The position numbers were made by a program, and so were the translations under genes. Under the pieces are notes generated by a model, which made no database searches, was not told where the DNA came from, and worked only from the letters and a program-made list of their open reading frames with translations. From Saxidomus purpurata (taxonomy: Eukaryota > Mollusca > Bivalvia > Venerida > Veneridae), in contig JAFMSR010000002.1 in the NCBI GenBank assembly GCA_022818135.1, positions 57,661,687 through 57,725,686 on the forward strand: a stretch of DNA of 64,000 nucleotides. Reading direction: 5' to 3'. The first letter of the stretch is position 1; each line of letters begins with the position of its first letter. This document shows positions 1 through 20,900 of the stretch, one piece after another.

Positions 1-300
1 CCAGTCCACTTTTTACTAAACTGTTCGAGATATTACTTTGAAAGTTGGAATACTGTTTACCATCATGATCCCAAAACATGGGCAGGAGAAGGTAATTCGT
101 CAAGGATTTTATATGAATTATGGCCCTTTTTGACTTAGAAACTCGGGTCCACTTGTTGACTTAACCATTTGAGATATTACTTTGAAAGTTAGAGTACTTA
201 TGAACCATCATGAGACCTATCTGTAAGCAAGAGAATATAACTCTGTGAAAATGTTTCTTGATTTGTACTTAGAAATTCTTAGTTAAAAGTAGTTAAGTCT
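1..300. repeat. Dispersed tandem-type repeat, about two units
   Basis: The phrase 'gagatattactttgaaagtt' (shared core about 20 bases) followed by 'accatcatgag/t' occurs twice, about 142 bases apart. The spacer reads 'tatggccctttttgacttagaaactcggg'-like text. I know similar text as a dispersed repeat of bivalve genomes. No coding potential is seen. The left end is cut by the window edge. Confidence 0.6.
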
Positions 301-703
301 TGTGTGCCCTTAACTGTCAAAGTTTTGTTTTATTGGCAAGCACTAAAAAAGTCGAGCGCGCTGTCCTACTGACAGCTCTTGTTGAACCATTGTATACATG
401 AAAATTGCCCGTTTCACCCAAATCAAATCCAAAACTGGAACTTAAGTTCTACTGCCAGTCTGTATAATTTATTTTTTTCTTTTCCAGGTGAAGAGGAACC
501 AATATGTGATTAGATGCCATTTTCTTAGATATATATCGTTGATAAAGACCTTTTCACTTGTGAAAATGATTGAAAGAACAGCATAATTTTTTGTACTTTA
601 GTGACTTTGTTGTATCTGCTAAGAATAGTCAAATGTTATAATTTATACAGTGTAACTGGGAAATTAAAAACACAATAAAACAGATCTCGGGAATAGTGCA
701 AAG

Positions 704-7483
<6,780 letters not shown>

Positions 7484-10400
7484 AGTTTGAATAGTTTGAA
7501 TATAAAAGACAGTGATGATCAAATTATAGTTCCATACTGATTGCCCATCTATGTGAGCCTTGGAATTCATTTAATGTTGTGACGCTTACTCCATGATTGG
7601 ATTTTTGTTTCTCAAGAAATAGCCATAGAAAAATTTGTATTATCGTGAAAATCCGAATGCCATGAGTCAGGGACTGTATTCATTTGTCCTCATTATGTTC
7701 AAAACCCGGAGTTGGGACTAATACAATGCACCAAAGACAACCTTAATTCCATGTAAACTAACTGCAGCAGTGACTGTTTCCATGTTCAAACCACTTTTTT
7801 ATCAGCATTGGACTGTAAAGAATCATGCTTGTAGATTTTTAATAAGCTTTTAAATTGTGTTTTAATTGATCTCTTATTCCTAAATTTTTAAATCAGGAAT
7901 TATTTTTTACTTCCTAAAGGCAGTATACTATTTCATGTATCAGGTGTATTTCACGATGTGGTAAATAGCAAGTGTTTTCTGATCCATTTTTCATGATAAG
8001 CTTTAATGCCATTAAATGGAGATCATTTGGTGTTCACAAATTTTTAAAACTAGTAAAAGCTTAGTATATTTTGTCTACTGTGTGTTCCTCACCCATTCAT
8101 GTTTTATTTGCAGCAATTGCAGTTACAAAAAATTAATACACTGAAGTTAGTACTATTTTGTGACGAAGGCTTATCAGTATTACTGACTAAAGTGGTATAA
8201 AATATAACGTTTGCTATATGTTATAGATCTGTATTTTCTCCAATCTTCTCCAATGTCATTCATGTTTTGTCTGTTCTCGCATGATTCCACCTTTACATTA
8301 ATTAGAGAAAGAAGATAACCTAGTGTTGTACAACGTTTTTTACATTCTGACTTGTAAGACGCCAATTACGTCCTATTTCCAATAGGACGTCAAAGATAAG
8401 GTCATACTGAGAGGTTTTACTGTAAACTGGGTAATATTAATGAATATTTAATTTTGCAAATATCCCACTATGCTAATTTAAACAAATTGTGACAAATTAT
8501 TTTCACATATATTTACTAATAGATAATTCTCATTTTGTGGATAGAAAATGCACGAATAAGTCTGTCTGCTCACAAATCACGAGAAATGTTAAAATTACCC
8601 AGTTTAGAGTACATCATTGTAAATATCTGTGTTTAAAGACAACCCACTACATATGTTCCTTTTTTTGAGATATTTGACCATGTATTGATGGTAATTTAGA
8701 TCCCTTTAACCATTTGTATTGCCAAGCAAACAGTGGTGTGTCATTATAATGTTTGGTAACTGCATATCAGAATGACAAAGCATTGTTTATTTGCTGATAA
8801 ATAACGCTTGGACAGATTTTATTTCTTTAATGCAGTGTCTAGTACTTTTAATCAGTACTGCAGACATTTTTGAGACGCTCTGTACCTGTGAATCACAATC
8901 TTGAGGAATTCTTAAATGAAGGGAAATAACTGGGATAGGTGTGAAGCTGGCCTTAAAATATATGAGCATTATCGGTTTTTATATGTTCAAAAATACGGGT
9001 TATTTATAATAATTCTGACCTGATAATGGCGCTAGAATCTAAAACATTTCAGTTAAAGAAACTCTTATTTATTTTGAAGACAGTGATTATAGCTTATAGA
9101 TTTTTAAACATGAAAGATTTTTAAATGAGCTACAATGAAAATAAAATGTTAGGCTAGAAGCATGCAAGGTCTTGATTCCAAGTTTTATTGTTTTTATTTT
9201 TACTGAATTTTTCGTTAAGTAACATCATAAATATTTGTTAAAAGTCACAATACCACTGTTTTCTGGTAGTATTTGCAGAGTGGCGCGCAATATTTGTTAG
9301 TGAGAACCTCGTAATTAATGGAATGTTGTGAAATGAGACTTGAGAATCAAGTGGATAAGAAATGTTTTTGATATTTTTATACCATACATCTAGTCTTGTG
9401 ATGGTATGTGTTGTTGCAGATAAATGCAGAAATGAATTGTTCATTTAGTGCAGCTAACAGCAGGCAATGGTGCATAATATCAACTTTGAGTAATTTCAGC
9501 ATTTTAACCACTTGCACAGTCTCTATATAATACCCCTATACAAACATTAAACAATTATACATAAAAGGTGCTTTTAATCACATGACCAGTGTCTAAAAAT
9601 ACAACTTTGTCGCAGTGGATGGGCTGTTATGTACAGACTGGTTAGCTTAAATGTTTACTTAATTTTGACATTTAAGACAGAGTATAATTTCTAAAAGTCA
9701 CATTCTTACAGTAGTCAAACTCACCTTGAATTTAAGTGTCTGGTACTGGAACATGATATATTGCTGATATTGCATGGGTACTGGAGCATGATATACTGCT
9801 GATATTATATAACAATGATGTGATCAGATTCTGCTTACTTTTCTCAGTAAATATGTTGTGTGTTTGGTGCAACTAGGCTGTTACTCAAAAGATGAATGAA
9901 CCTTATTGGTAATTGCTAGAGTGTTACACAAACATTAACAAGTGACGGGGTACTACACATGAAAAAACATCACTGCAGCATTCCCAAAGATTGCTTTGGC
10001 CTATATTCATGGAATTTTATAGGTCAGTTGGCGGAGGTCAGTTGACATAATTTCCATGTCATAAGATCAAAGGAAACAGGAAACTTGACGCCATTGTTTC
10101 AAGAAAGTACATTAACCCATTGTCCTGAAATTGTAGATACAAGGTGTTGACTGAAAGTTGATAACCCCTATTAAATTTGGATTGTTAGGGCAAAAGTAAA
10201 GTTGCCTAGGATCTTCAAGTAGAAAACATTCTGCAAAAAAAGTAATAAAAGTCTGACATACCAGTACATGTATAATTATTGAATCTGATTAAACTTGTTA
10301 CTGTATTTTTCAGCACCTGTGGAAGACATGCTGTTGAACCGTTGTTTGTTAAAACATGTCTGTAGTATTAAATTCTAATTTCTTGAGAATGTTTTATCAT

Positions 10401-10640
10401 CCATAGTCTTGAATGGAGAGACAAACATTTTCTTTTAAAGACAAACTGCCATCTAGCTATTTGTGCATTTTAGAAATTAGTCTGCAGTGGCATTACTCAA
10501 AGGGTAGCAAGCTTTTCTTTTATGCTGTGTTTACATTAAGATTTTTAATGTTCATGAAAAATTCCAAAATGTCATAAAATGCATCAAGTTGTTTTTTTAA
10601 ATAAAATTGTTTCACTTATGTGTTATTGTGTTGTTTTAAA
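7484..10640 (+). other. Probable long 3' UTR of the GTPBP1-like gene
   Basis: There are about 3.1 kb without a gene after the stop codon. The segment is AT-rich and has no sustained reading frame. AATAAA hexamers occur inside it (for example near 9140) and at 10600-10605; the latter is followed within 20-35 bases by a GT-rich stretch (tgtgttattgtgttgtttt), a standard polyadenylation layout. Transcript evidence is lacking, so the true end is uncertain. Confidence 0.5.
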
Positions 10641-11451
10641 GACAGAAGAAATATGTTTACATGTGTATGAGTGGTTGTGAACTATGTGAGTCCTCTATAG
10701 CTCGGTGATAAGTGCACTTTAGTTGTGGGTGCGAACCTCACCAGAAGCTGGACCCTCCACTTCATTTCATTTCATCTCTCATTTATCACTATTCATTTCT
10801 CATCATCTTTCAACAAAAACTGCCTTGTCAAATTTCAAAGTTTCTCCATAAGGTCCGAGAACATCTCTGCTAACTTGTGACAAAGTCCGAAAGTAGGAAC
10901 GCAGGTAGCTATTATAATGCCCCAAACTGGCGTGTCCGGAGTATACAGTGATATAGTAGCTGAGTAATAGGAAATTGTCCAATAACCATTAAGTGCACAA
11001 TGGGAAAAAACGATCAATTATAATTGAAATGCAGGTGAAAAGCGAAAATCACAGTAGAAAAAGAACATACAGCAATGTTCAGCGAAGAGTACATTAGAAC
11101 AGATAACAGATGAATAGGGTGGGTGGAGGTTGCAGAGAGGGGAAGGGAAAAGTGAGAGGACAGAGGAAGGAGATTAGGCTGACCAAAAAAAAAAACAAGT
11201 GATACTGGCTCTTTTTGGCCTCTTGTTTTGTGTCAAGAGCCATATCTTGGTACTGTTTGACTCATTGCTACTTTAAAATAGCCATTTTACACAGGCATCT
11301 TTATCTGTCTTGGGCCATGTCTTGGTTCTGGTTGGTCAGATGTTATTGCAATTTGACATGGGGGAATAATGGAAGCAAATGCTGTCACTATCCACCTATT
11401 TAAAGCAGAGTATGGCCTTTGATAATAGCCATTATATTTATTTTATATGTA
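10641..11451. other. Intergenic, repeat relics, weak tRNA-like segment
   Basis: About 0.8 kb without a gene. 10690-10740 has A-box-like (tagctcggtgataagtg) and B-box-like (gggtgcgaacctc) words, probably a SINE relic. 11100-11170 is purine-rich. 11205-11350 contains repeated 'gtcttggt.ctg/gccatatcttggt' phrases of dispersed-repeat type. Confidence 0.4.
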
Positions 11452-12867
11452 GTAAATATACATGTATAGGGAATCATCCCAACCAAATATGGATAACAGG
11501 GGCCAGATATTACATTGCTTTTTTCTTATAGGTCAAGTCAGAATTTAGTTATGTTCGGCCTAACTTTGTAGCCTACAACAACTCAAAAATAAGGAAATGG
11601 ATTTTTTTTCGAAATGAGGCCCAGAAGGGAAATGCAGCATTTTCCTCTCATATTCTGTATAGAAACTTAAGAATTATCATCTCAAACTAGTAGTAAGTGC
11701 TGATTTAATTTAACTAACAACATTAAAGGTTTTTTTTAAACTTGCAGAAAAAGATGATGGCCCAATGGGATGGTGAAACTTTCTTTCAGAATTTGATTAT
11801 GTTTTGAACAAGTAATCAACTGTGTAGTCTATAACAATGGAAGATTTAGAAAATGGATTTGAGGGATATAAATTTACTGAATTTGCTTGTTTCAATAACT
11901 ATTCTCAAGTCTTACATACTTTGATGTTCATTCTGTCGAGGCTAAATTGCTATCCATTCATGTATTGTCTTGTACCTTCAGACAAAGTTTTATGAATATC
12001 AATAAAAGAAATAAAGTGAACTTTTACGAAAATCAAGAAAAGCAATATGTCGTGAAAACGAAGGTACATTTGTTCATAGAGTTAGATTTCAGAGTTCTGA
12101 TGGTGGGGGCAATTTGTGGTCACCAGACAATGTTGATGGAAAACAGTTCCATGGTATTGTTAAAAACGGCTTCTACAGATGGTCTACCTCGGAGATAGCA
12201 GACTTATCTTTGTCAAATCGCAAAACGTTATGTTTAAACAACGACATTAGTCATACATTTCTTGAATTTAATATGATCAAAATGAGCGAAGGCATTCACC
12301 AAGTCAATATTACTTTAATATCGTCGCTAAATTATAAACTACTGAAACATAGCAAAAACAGCAAGCATTGTCACATATGTTTAATAGCGATTCATATTCG
12401 CCATATCAACAACGGCTTTCCTACGAGTAACATGCATACTATGCCTGCTTCAAGTTGTAGACTACATTACTTTGGAATTTGGTGTCTGTTGCTGGTTTCC
12501 GTGCTACACTTTTCAGCTGCCGACCGCAGAATCCGAGGTAAGATGTTTGTTTTCCGTAAAAATATCATAGAAAGTGTTGTTCATTTTATCAGAAATTATG
12601 TGACACGTCAGCTATGTTAGTAGCACACAGGCAAAATCCCATTCAAAGTATATCACTTTCCGACGGAAATTATAAGATCAGTCCATAGATCACAGAAATA
12701 GGTATGTCATCGCAGACGACATTTTTGTTCGGGTTTTCGTTCTGTCTAGTCGTTCTTTCCACCCCGTCATAACGACAAAGCAACATTTGACGTTTCGGTC
12801 TGTTGTTCTGTCGCGAAAACTACAGAAAGAAACAGATTGTCACTAAAAAAAAGCTGCCAAAAGATAA
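11452..12867 (+). repeat. Tandem segmental duplication, copy A
   Basis: This 1.4-kb block starts 'gtaaatatacatgtataggg' and ends near 'gctgccaaaagataaa'. It matches 12901-14308 nearly base for base. Differences include about 40 bases around 11690-11735 that copy B lacks and a 13-base 'tgtatttcagatt'-type insertion in copy B. It carries a full signal-peptide exon with its splice donor. Confidence 0.93.
12441..12537 (+). CDS. Alternative first exon (signal peptide) of the metalloprotease, copy A
   Basis: The ATG at 12441 (another in-frame ATG lies at 12432) opens MPASSCRLHYFGIWC, then a Leu/Val-rich core and ...SAADRRIRG. The exon ends in phase 1 at CCGAG|GTAAGATG, the same donor and phase as the copy at 13860-13956, so it can splice to the same exon 2 (18049-18197). 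Residues differ by V/L exchanges in the hydrophobic core (LLVSVL against LLLSVV), so the signal peptide stays intact in both. It may be an alternative promoter/first exon or a non-functional duplicate. Confidence 0.65.
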
Positions 12868-12900
12868 AGTGAATCTAACATGTTCATGAGTTGTGGATTA

Positions 12901-14308
12901 GTAAATATACATGTATAGGGAATCATCCCAACCAAATATGGAACAGGGGCCAGATATTAAATTGCTTTTTCCTTATAGGTCAAGTCAGAATTTAGTTATG
13001 TTCGGCCTAACTTTGTAGCCTACAACAACTCAAAAATAAGGAAATGGATTTTTTTTGGAAATGAGGCCCAGAAGGGAAATGCAGCATTTTCCTCTCATAA
13101 TCTGGATAGAAACTTAAGAATTATCATCTCGTAAAGGTTCTTTAAAACTTGCAGAAAAAGTTGATGGCCCAATGGGATGGTGAAACTTTCTTTCAGAATT
13201 TGATTATGTTTTGAACAAGTAATCAACTGTGTAGTCTATAACAATGGAAGATTTAGAAAATGGATTTGAGGGATATAAATTTACTGAATTTGCTTGTTTC
13301 AATAACTATTCTCAAGTCTTACATACTTTGATGTTGTATTTCAGATTTTCATTCTGTCGAGGCTAAATTGCTATCCATTCATGTATTGTCTTGTACCTTC
13401 AGACAAAGTTTTATGAATATCAATAAAAGAAATAAGGTGAACTTTTACGAAAATCAAGAAAAGCAATATGCCGTGAAAACGAAGGTACATTTGTTCATAG
13501 AGTTAGATTTCAGAGTTCTGATGGTGGGGGCAATTTGTGGTCACCAGACAATGTTGATGGAAAACAGTTCCATGGTATTGTTAAAAACGGCTTCTACAGA
13601 TGGTCTACCTCGGAGATAGCAGACTTATCTTTGTCAAATCGCAAAACGTTATGTTTAAACAAAGACATTAGTCATACATTTCTTGAATTTAATATGATCA
13701 AAATGAGCGAAGGCATTCACCAAGTCAATATTACTAATATCGTCACTAAATTATAAACTACAGAAACATAGCAAAAACAGCAAGCATTGTCACATATGTT
13801 TAATAGCGATTCATATTCGCCATATCAACAACGGCTTTCCTACGAGTAACATGCATGCTATGCCTGCTTCAAGTTGTAGACTACATTACTTTGGAATTTG
13901 GTGTCTGTTGCTGCTTTCCGTGGTACACTTTTCAGCTGCCGACCGCAGAATCCGAGGTAAGATGTTTGTTTTCCGTAAAAATATCATAGAAAGTGTTGTG
14001 GTTCGTTAGTTTTATCAGAAATTATGTGACACGTCAGCTATGGTAGTAGCATTGCTTTTTAAAATTACAGGCACAAGACCGTTCGAACAATATCAATTTC
14101 CGACGGACATTTATAAGATCTGTCCGTTGATCACAGAAATAGGTATGCGTCCCCGGCAGACGACATTTTGTCCGGCTTTTTGCTCTGTCTAGTCCTTTCC
14201 ACCCCGTCACAACGACAAAGCAACATTTAACGTTTCGGTCTGTTGTTCTGTCGCGAAAACTACAGAAAGAAACAGATTGTCACTAAAAAAGCTGCCAAAA
14301 GATAAAAC
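12901..14308 (+). repeat. Tandem segmental duplication, copy B
   Basis: Second copy of the block at 11452-12867, separated from it by about 33 bases. The two copies diverge abruptly after 'gataaa'. An 83-codon open frame (13368-13619, matching 11947-12198) is conserved between copies simply because the DNA is. It has no recognisable domain and I do not call it a gene. Confidence 0.93.
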
Positions 14309-17300
14309 ATATGAAATATATGTTTCTTGCTTGACGTATTTGGTATTCAACAATTTATGGTTTTTTGACAAAAGGACATTTCATGTTTTTTTAACTGCCG
14401 TTCTGTTTTACCCGCCATATTGACAGAACGACAATAACAAATTATGAAAATGTCGCTTCATCGCACAAAAGTCCCCGCCAGAACGAAAGAAAAGGACAAA
14501 GCCCCGCCAGAACATTAGAAAAGTACGAAATGTCTGCCAGAACGAAATAAAAGTATATTTAAAAATATGAAGACGTCGTTTTCTCAGGGTGACAGCGCGA
14601 CAAATAATGAAATGGTTGTTTTGTTTGTCTTCTTATTGTCTAAAAATACCAATAAAACGTCACGGCGATGCATATAAGGTGCAGTGTTTTTGCGTATGAC
14701 TTTCTGTCAGTAGCGCTGTACGTCTTTCGTTCTTGCGTTAAGCAAAACAGCGAAAGATGCCATTCTTGTGGCGGGCGCGAAAGAAAGACAAAACAGAATG
14801 ACAGAAAAAAAGGCAAAATGTCGTTTTGGCGGAGCAAAAGTCGAAAATGGCAGAAATCGTATTGAACAGAACCCTTTTTAGGACTACTTGTGGTGATAGG
14901 CCATTACGTGTAGGATTTTAATAGCGGCTAATAGGTGATTAAATAATGAGGCAGGGACGTTTCGTCGTCCTGTAACCCCTGCGACAACGAAAGAACGACA
15001 CAACGTCAAATTTGAATGAACTATATCGATAAAGCTTCGTCATGATATTTAGGGATTACTTTTTATGTTCTATCTTTCTAAGGCAAGATTTCTTAAAAAA
15101 AACGTGAACTCAACAAAACTTATGAGTGTGTCGGTATGATTTTCTTTTAAAATCATTTAGCAAGTTCATTATTGATATCTCATTTTTTAAAAGTAGCAAA
15201 ACAGTGAGTTACATTCAGCTGATGAAAAAAGGGTCTGCTATTTGTCTAGCTTGACTTGTTTATTCCCGCGTTGTGAGAAAAACGAACGAACAGTATTTGA
15301 GATACATATGTTCGCTTTCAAAAGTCACAAATGTGCAGTGTACACTCAACTGATGGGTAAAACGTCCGATGTAAAAAAATGCAAAAATCTTAGGAACTAA
15401 AAATGATAGCCTTTGAAATTTGAGGAAAATAAGTTAACACACGTGCATGCACGTTTAAAGTCTCCGGATCACATTTTAAAGTAGATTTCTAAATGCAAAC
15501 TTATCAAAATCAGGGGCGTTGCTAGAAGTATTTGTAGCGTACGCACATATTTTGCTGGGGCGATAGGGCTTTAGGACCCCCGGTGGGTCCAGGGCAAAGC
15601 GGTCGAGACCCCCGGAAGCTCTGTGGTTTTAGCAATTTCTGAACAATTCAGATGCGTTCGCAAGAACCTATGTATCTATTGTATACGAAACAAAAGTTGA
15701 TATGAAATAAAATTACAAAACTGGTAAACTTTGAAAAGCCCTCTCTCCCTGTCCGTGTTTTGTGAAAACTATTGTCACGATGAGCATTGTTCAGTGAATA
15801 CTTCTCACAGTGAGCATTATTCAGTGAGCACTACTCAAAAAATATTGCATGACCTACTGTGGAAGACTTAGTTGTCCCGATCCTCGGGAAAGCGTTTGGG
15901 TGTCTGAACCTCGCTTAGCTCGGTTCCTCCTATCCCCCCCCGCCTCCATTTTCTTTCTGGTCGGAATAAGCCAGTCCTCCACAGCAGGCCATGCAAGATC
16001 CTCATAATCTTTTAAGAACTATCTCTTTCATTTGCAAAGATATGTTACTATATATTTTTTTAAACAGAAGACAGTATAATTCGAAACAACTGAATATATG
16101 GAACTACTTGTTTGTATGTAAAGCGTTCGGCCGTAAGAAAGCTATACGCAATTAACCCTGGCCCGATTGATAAATCAATCGTCCAAAAATCAAGTGTCAT
16201 TAAAAACGTTTTTTTTTCAAAAGAGATATTTTAATGTGAAAATATGAGCATCGAGAGCATTTCTTAATATTTTGAATTTTGAAAATCCTTGGATAGCAAA
16301 AAAGTTTTAAAAATCAATAATTCCTTTCCGAAACACAAGCATTGTAAACACGACTGTTATATTGTCCACCAGCAATCTTATCAAAATCATCTTATCAGAT
16401 GCTATGGTCATCTTGTGCAGCAGATGCGTGCATCTCTCATGGTCGCAACGCAATAAATATTCAAGATTAATCACAGTAAATCAATACACATATCTATACA
16501 TGATCTATTACGTCAACTTCATGGTGAGCATTTGATATTCTAAAACGCAATTTGTGTAGATAATACAAAGAATATGTGACCACCCGCTGTTACAGTCGTT
16601 TTTGAATTCCCAATTAGAAAACGCGGAAACAGAGATAACGATTGAATGTTCATCCAGCACAATCGCTCAAGTCACTATTTAATTTAATTTTTATAACTCA
16701 AAATATACTTATATTATATCATAAGCATGATACCATGTAGTATCTAAAGATACACGCGCAAAGTTCAGGATATCCTGACTTATTACCGAACAGGTTCCAA
16801 TCATAACTTCTGCTTTTATTGCCAGTCAAAAAATAATTAGTGATATAACATCGTCAAGCCCAACAGCACTTTTTCAGATATTATTTAATTCCAGTTAATT
16901 GCTGTCCACTTGTCTTACGGTTTTCAAGATGTATATTCAATGAGAAATACATCTTTATACAGTTCACTTACTTAGTACAATACTCTATCGTGGTATATAC
17001 AAATCGCATCTGTATACATGTAAAAAATTAATACAAAAACTGTTCGAATAAACTTCTTTTTAAATAATGAAATGAAAAAAAGTTTTATCATGTATATATA
17101 GTCCCTTGTTTCGTTTACTGTTGTTCTGTATGGGGAAAATGTATTCAGTCAAAAGAAAATATAAACAAAATTATAAAACTGCAGAAGCGTGCAGCTCGCA
17201 TTATTTTACAAAGCCCCTTTAAAACGAACTCTTTAGAGTTATTTAAAGCATTGCAATGGATGACTTTTGACAACAGATCCATATATCATACTGCATTAAT

Positions 17301-17880
17301 GGTATTTAAATGTAAGAATGGATTGTTTCCTGATTACATGTCAGATCTTTTAACTTTTTCAAGGAATGAACACTATGACTTAAGGTCTACAGAACGTAAA
17401 TATCTCATAATGGCAATATATGAAAGATACATTTACATATCAAAGTACCTATATTTGGAATCTTCTACCTTTGACTATTAGACAGATTAATTCATTAAAT
17501 CATTTTAGGTATAACTTACGCAAGTTTATACTTAATATGCAATTTTTATAAATAAGTCATATAGAATTTTCGTATGAATGTTTTATTGTATTTTATAAAG
17601 TTAACAAAAAATCACCAATGTTCAGGCTATTTGGTTAAACGGTCATGTATGTTGAAGTGAAGAATGTTTATACATTTTGAAAGTTTCAATTGAACTGCTT
17701 TTTCTCAATCAATGAGTGTTTGTCGGGTACGTCTGCTATAGGTAATATTGCTTCATTCATTCATTCATTCATTGATTCATTCAATCGTTTATTGTATAAC
17801 TTTTCAGACGGCCACATTGTAAAAAAGTCAAATGTTTTGTACATTTACTTAATGTGTTTACCTTCATAAATAAAGATTTG

Positions 17881-17973
<93 letters not shown>

Positions 17974-20900
17974 TGGTCTCCTCTACTGCGTCAGCCTTAC
18001 ATTATCCTAAATGATTTATACTGAACAAAGCTGAACTTTATGTTATAGCTGTAAAGGGACATGGGAAACTTGGCCCAAGATCGTCACTGTCGGATGAACG
18101 ACACTTAGAGCTAATGATTGAGGAGCAGATACACCATCTGAAAGTGAAAAGACAGCCAATGAAAACATCAGTCAAACGACCGTCTAAAAAGGATGCGGTA
18201 TTTAGAACATATCTTATTTTGATACATGATTGTAAAGTTATTTAGACAGTTCCTTTTTAGCCAACCAAGTTGAAAGGTCATTATGAGTTAAAGTTATACC
18301 CTTCGTCAGTTTATACATTCGTTAGTCAGTCAACATTTTATTTGTTAAAACAAGACCGAAATTTTAATGGTATGGTTTTAAATCCCTGTCAGATTGTATG
18401 TCATGATGGTCTCTTGGTTGAGATTGCAACCGGGTTAACAGAGACAAAAAATTGGGTACATATGACAAAATTTGAGAATAACCTTGTTAACCTTCCTGAA
18501 AACTTGATTATTATTGAGAACTGTTCATCTAGACATGTAGTTTAACGCACACTAAAAGCTAATCTCTAACAGAAACAATTCCAAAGAATGAAATAGTGTC
18601 TGTGAACTAAATAAGTTCGTATTAACTACAGAGCAAACATTCTCGAGAACACAGATTCAAATATATTTGTTGTAGAGAGGTGTTGTTCCGGAGAGGTCAG
18701 TTCCTTATGTAATTGACGTAACAGGAAAGAAAAGGAGATTGTTGCTCTAGGGATGTGTCATACAGGGATGTTGGGCTGTAAAATGTTAAAACTTTGCGTT
18801 AAATTAGAATTGATCAATTTCAAAGTGAGCATTTTTTACTTGACTGATCATACATGGAACACACGAGCATTTCAGTGATGAGGAAAGCTTCGATTTTTAA
18901 ACATATGAACACTGAGCCTGTTGTGTCCTGTAGTAGATCATAGTCTTCGACCTGCTGTGTCACCATGAGCTACTCTACATAAGTGACTCTATACTGAGTG
19001 GCTGATCGACTCTAGATCCTTGTTTTACCAATTGGTATGTCGTCTCAATGCTATGAACACCACAATGTGCAGGCATTCATTGGGGACACTTTCCGCTTCT
19101 AGCTAGTTGATAGAGAACACCTGACGACAGTCCTTAGTAGACTCTTCAGTAGTTTTCGATGCTAAAATGATGACTTCTGCTATCTGGTACCGTAATTACC
19201 TGTTGGCATGCTACTTGGTACCGTGATTGCCTGTTGGCATGCTACTTGGTACCAAGATTGCCTATTGGTACGCTGAAGCCTCTGAAGGATAATCTTTCGG
19301 CATCATGGCTTGTGTCATTGGATTTTTATACATTGTATTTTATCTTCCACACCCGGTTGGGAAACAGGTAATGTAGTGCAGATGCTTATGTTTGACAGGC
19401 CATATGCCAATGGTTCTGGTAGTTCCAACTCACTGGCACCAGAGTACTAGACTGCCCTATAATTTTAACAAAAAATACCCCAAAATATACCTAAATAACA
19501 CCCTATCATGAAAAAAAATGGTAAAAAGTCATTTTCGACAAACCCCCGTTTACACTGTTCTATATTATTCACATGGTGTTGAACGTTTTCGACAGGGGTC
19601 GGTCCCCGCTCTTTTTGTACTATTCAAGCAAGCAATTGAAGATCAACAGCGGTCGCGTTTAACAGACAATATATTTATCTACCAAACTGGTAAGTAACAC
19701 TTTTAAAAAGCTACCGTTTCTATTAAATTCTTCAAGAATATTGCGCTATTTCGCTCGCTCCGTTTTCCTGGTGTTTTTCTGTCACTGTCGACTTCCGGTT
19801 CACCTTTCAATTTTGTAACAATTCGTTTTCATTGGTTGAAAATATTCCGCGTTATATTTCGCGCACTGTGTCAAATTATTGTATTTCGTATGTAAACAAT
19901 GCTAAGCGGCCGTAACTGTTAACTTGTGGACAAGTAGGTACAGGAAATTTATTTACTGTAAAAACAATTTGTAAAACGTTACGTAAGCAGCGCAAAGTAT
20001 CACTTCTGTGCATAACCGTATGACGTGTTTGAAAGGTCATTTGAGTTGAACCGGAAGTCAGCAGTGACAGAAAATATCAAGAAAATGGAGAGAGCGAAAT
20101 AGCTCAATATTCTAGAAGAATTTTATAGAAACGGTAGCTTTTCAAAAAGTGTTACTTACCAGTTTGGTAGATAAATATATTGTCTGTAAAACGCGACCGC
20201 TGTTGATCTTCAAGTGCTTGCTTGAATAGTACAAAAACAGCGGGGACCGGACCCCCTGTCGAAAACGTTCAACACCATGTGAATAATATAGAACAGTTAA
20301 ACGGGGGTTTGTCAGAAAATGACTTTTTACCATTTTTTTCATGATAGGGTGTTATTTAGGTATAATTTTGGGTATTTTTTGTTAAAATTATAGGGCAGTC
20401 TAGTACTCTGGTGCCAGTGTTCCAACTCGTCCATAGGAGTAGTTGGTGGTCCAAGATAGACAGTGTTTGATTTTGTCAGCTTCTTGGATTCATGGACAAA
20501 GCTCTCTCTTTCCAGGCGTGGTCTTGCAAGAACTGGCATTTTCTGGCTTGCATTGCGTGACAGAATGGCGGTGACTTCCTCCGTTGCCTTACTAAGGGTT
20601 GAACGCACTGCTCCAGTAATGATTCTTTAGGTCTGCATCTTAAGCTTCTTTGACACTTACTGATGTTGGGGTCTCACAGTTCCCAAGTATACTGTTTTCA
20701 GTTCTTCTCACATGTTCCGCAGTTTGTGTTAGCTAGCTTACGTAGTATCGCTAGCTTTCAAGCGGCCGTTGTTTCAGCTGTCGTTAGATGGAACTTCCAT
20801 GTAAGTCGCTTGTCGAAGGTTACGCATAAATATGTAACCTCTTCCACTTCAGTCAGAGGTAGGCCGCTATTCTTGGTGATACCAGCCTCCTGCTTAGGCG

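Noticed and set aside
11947..12620. 83- and 168-codon frames in duplicated copy A (and 83 codons in copy B)
   Set aside because: Conserved only because the DNA is duplicated; no domain, and the longest frame runs through the signal-peptide exon in another frame and fails in copy B.
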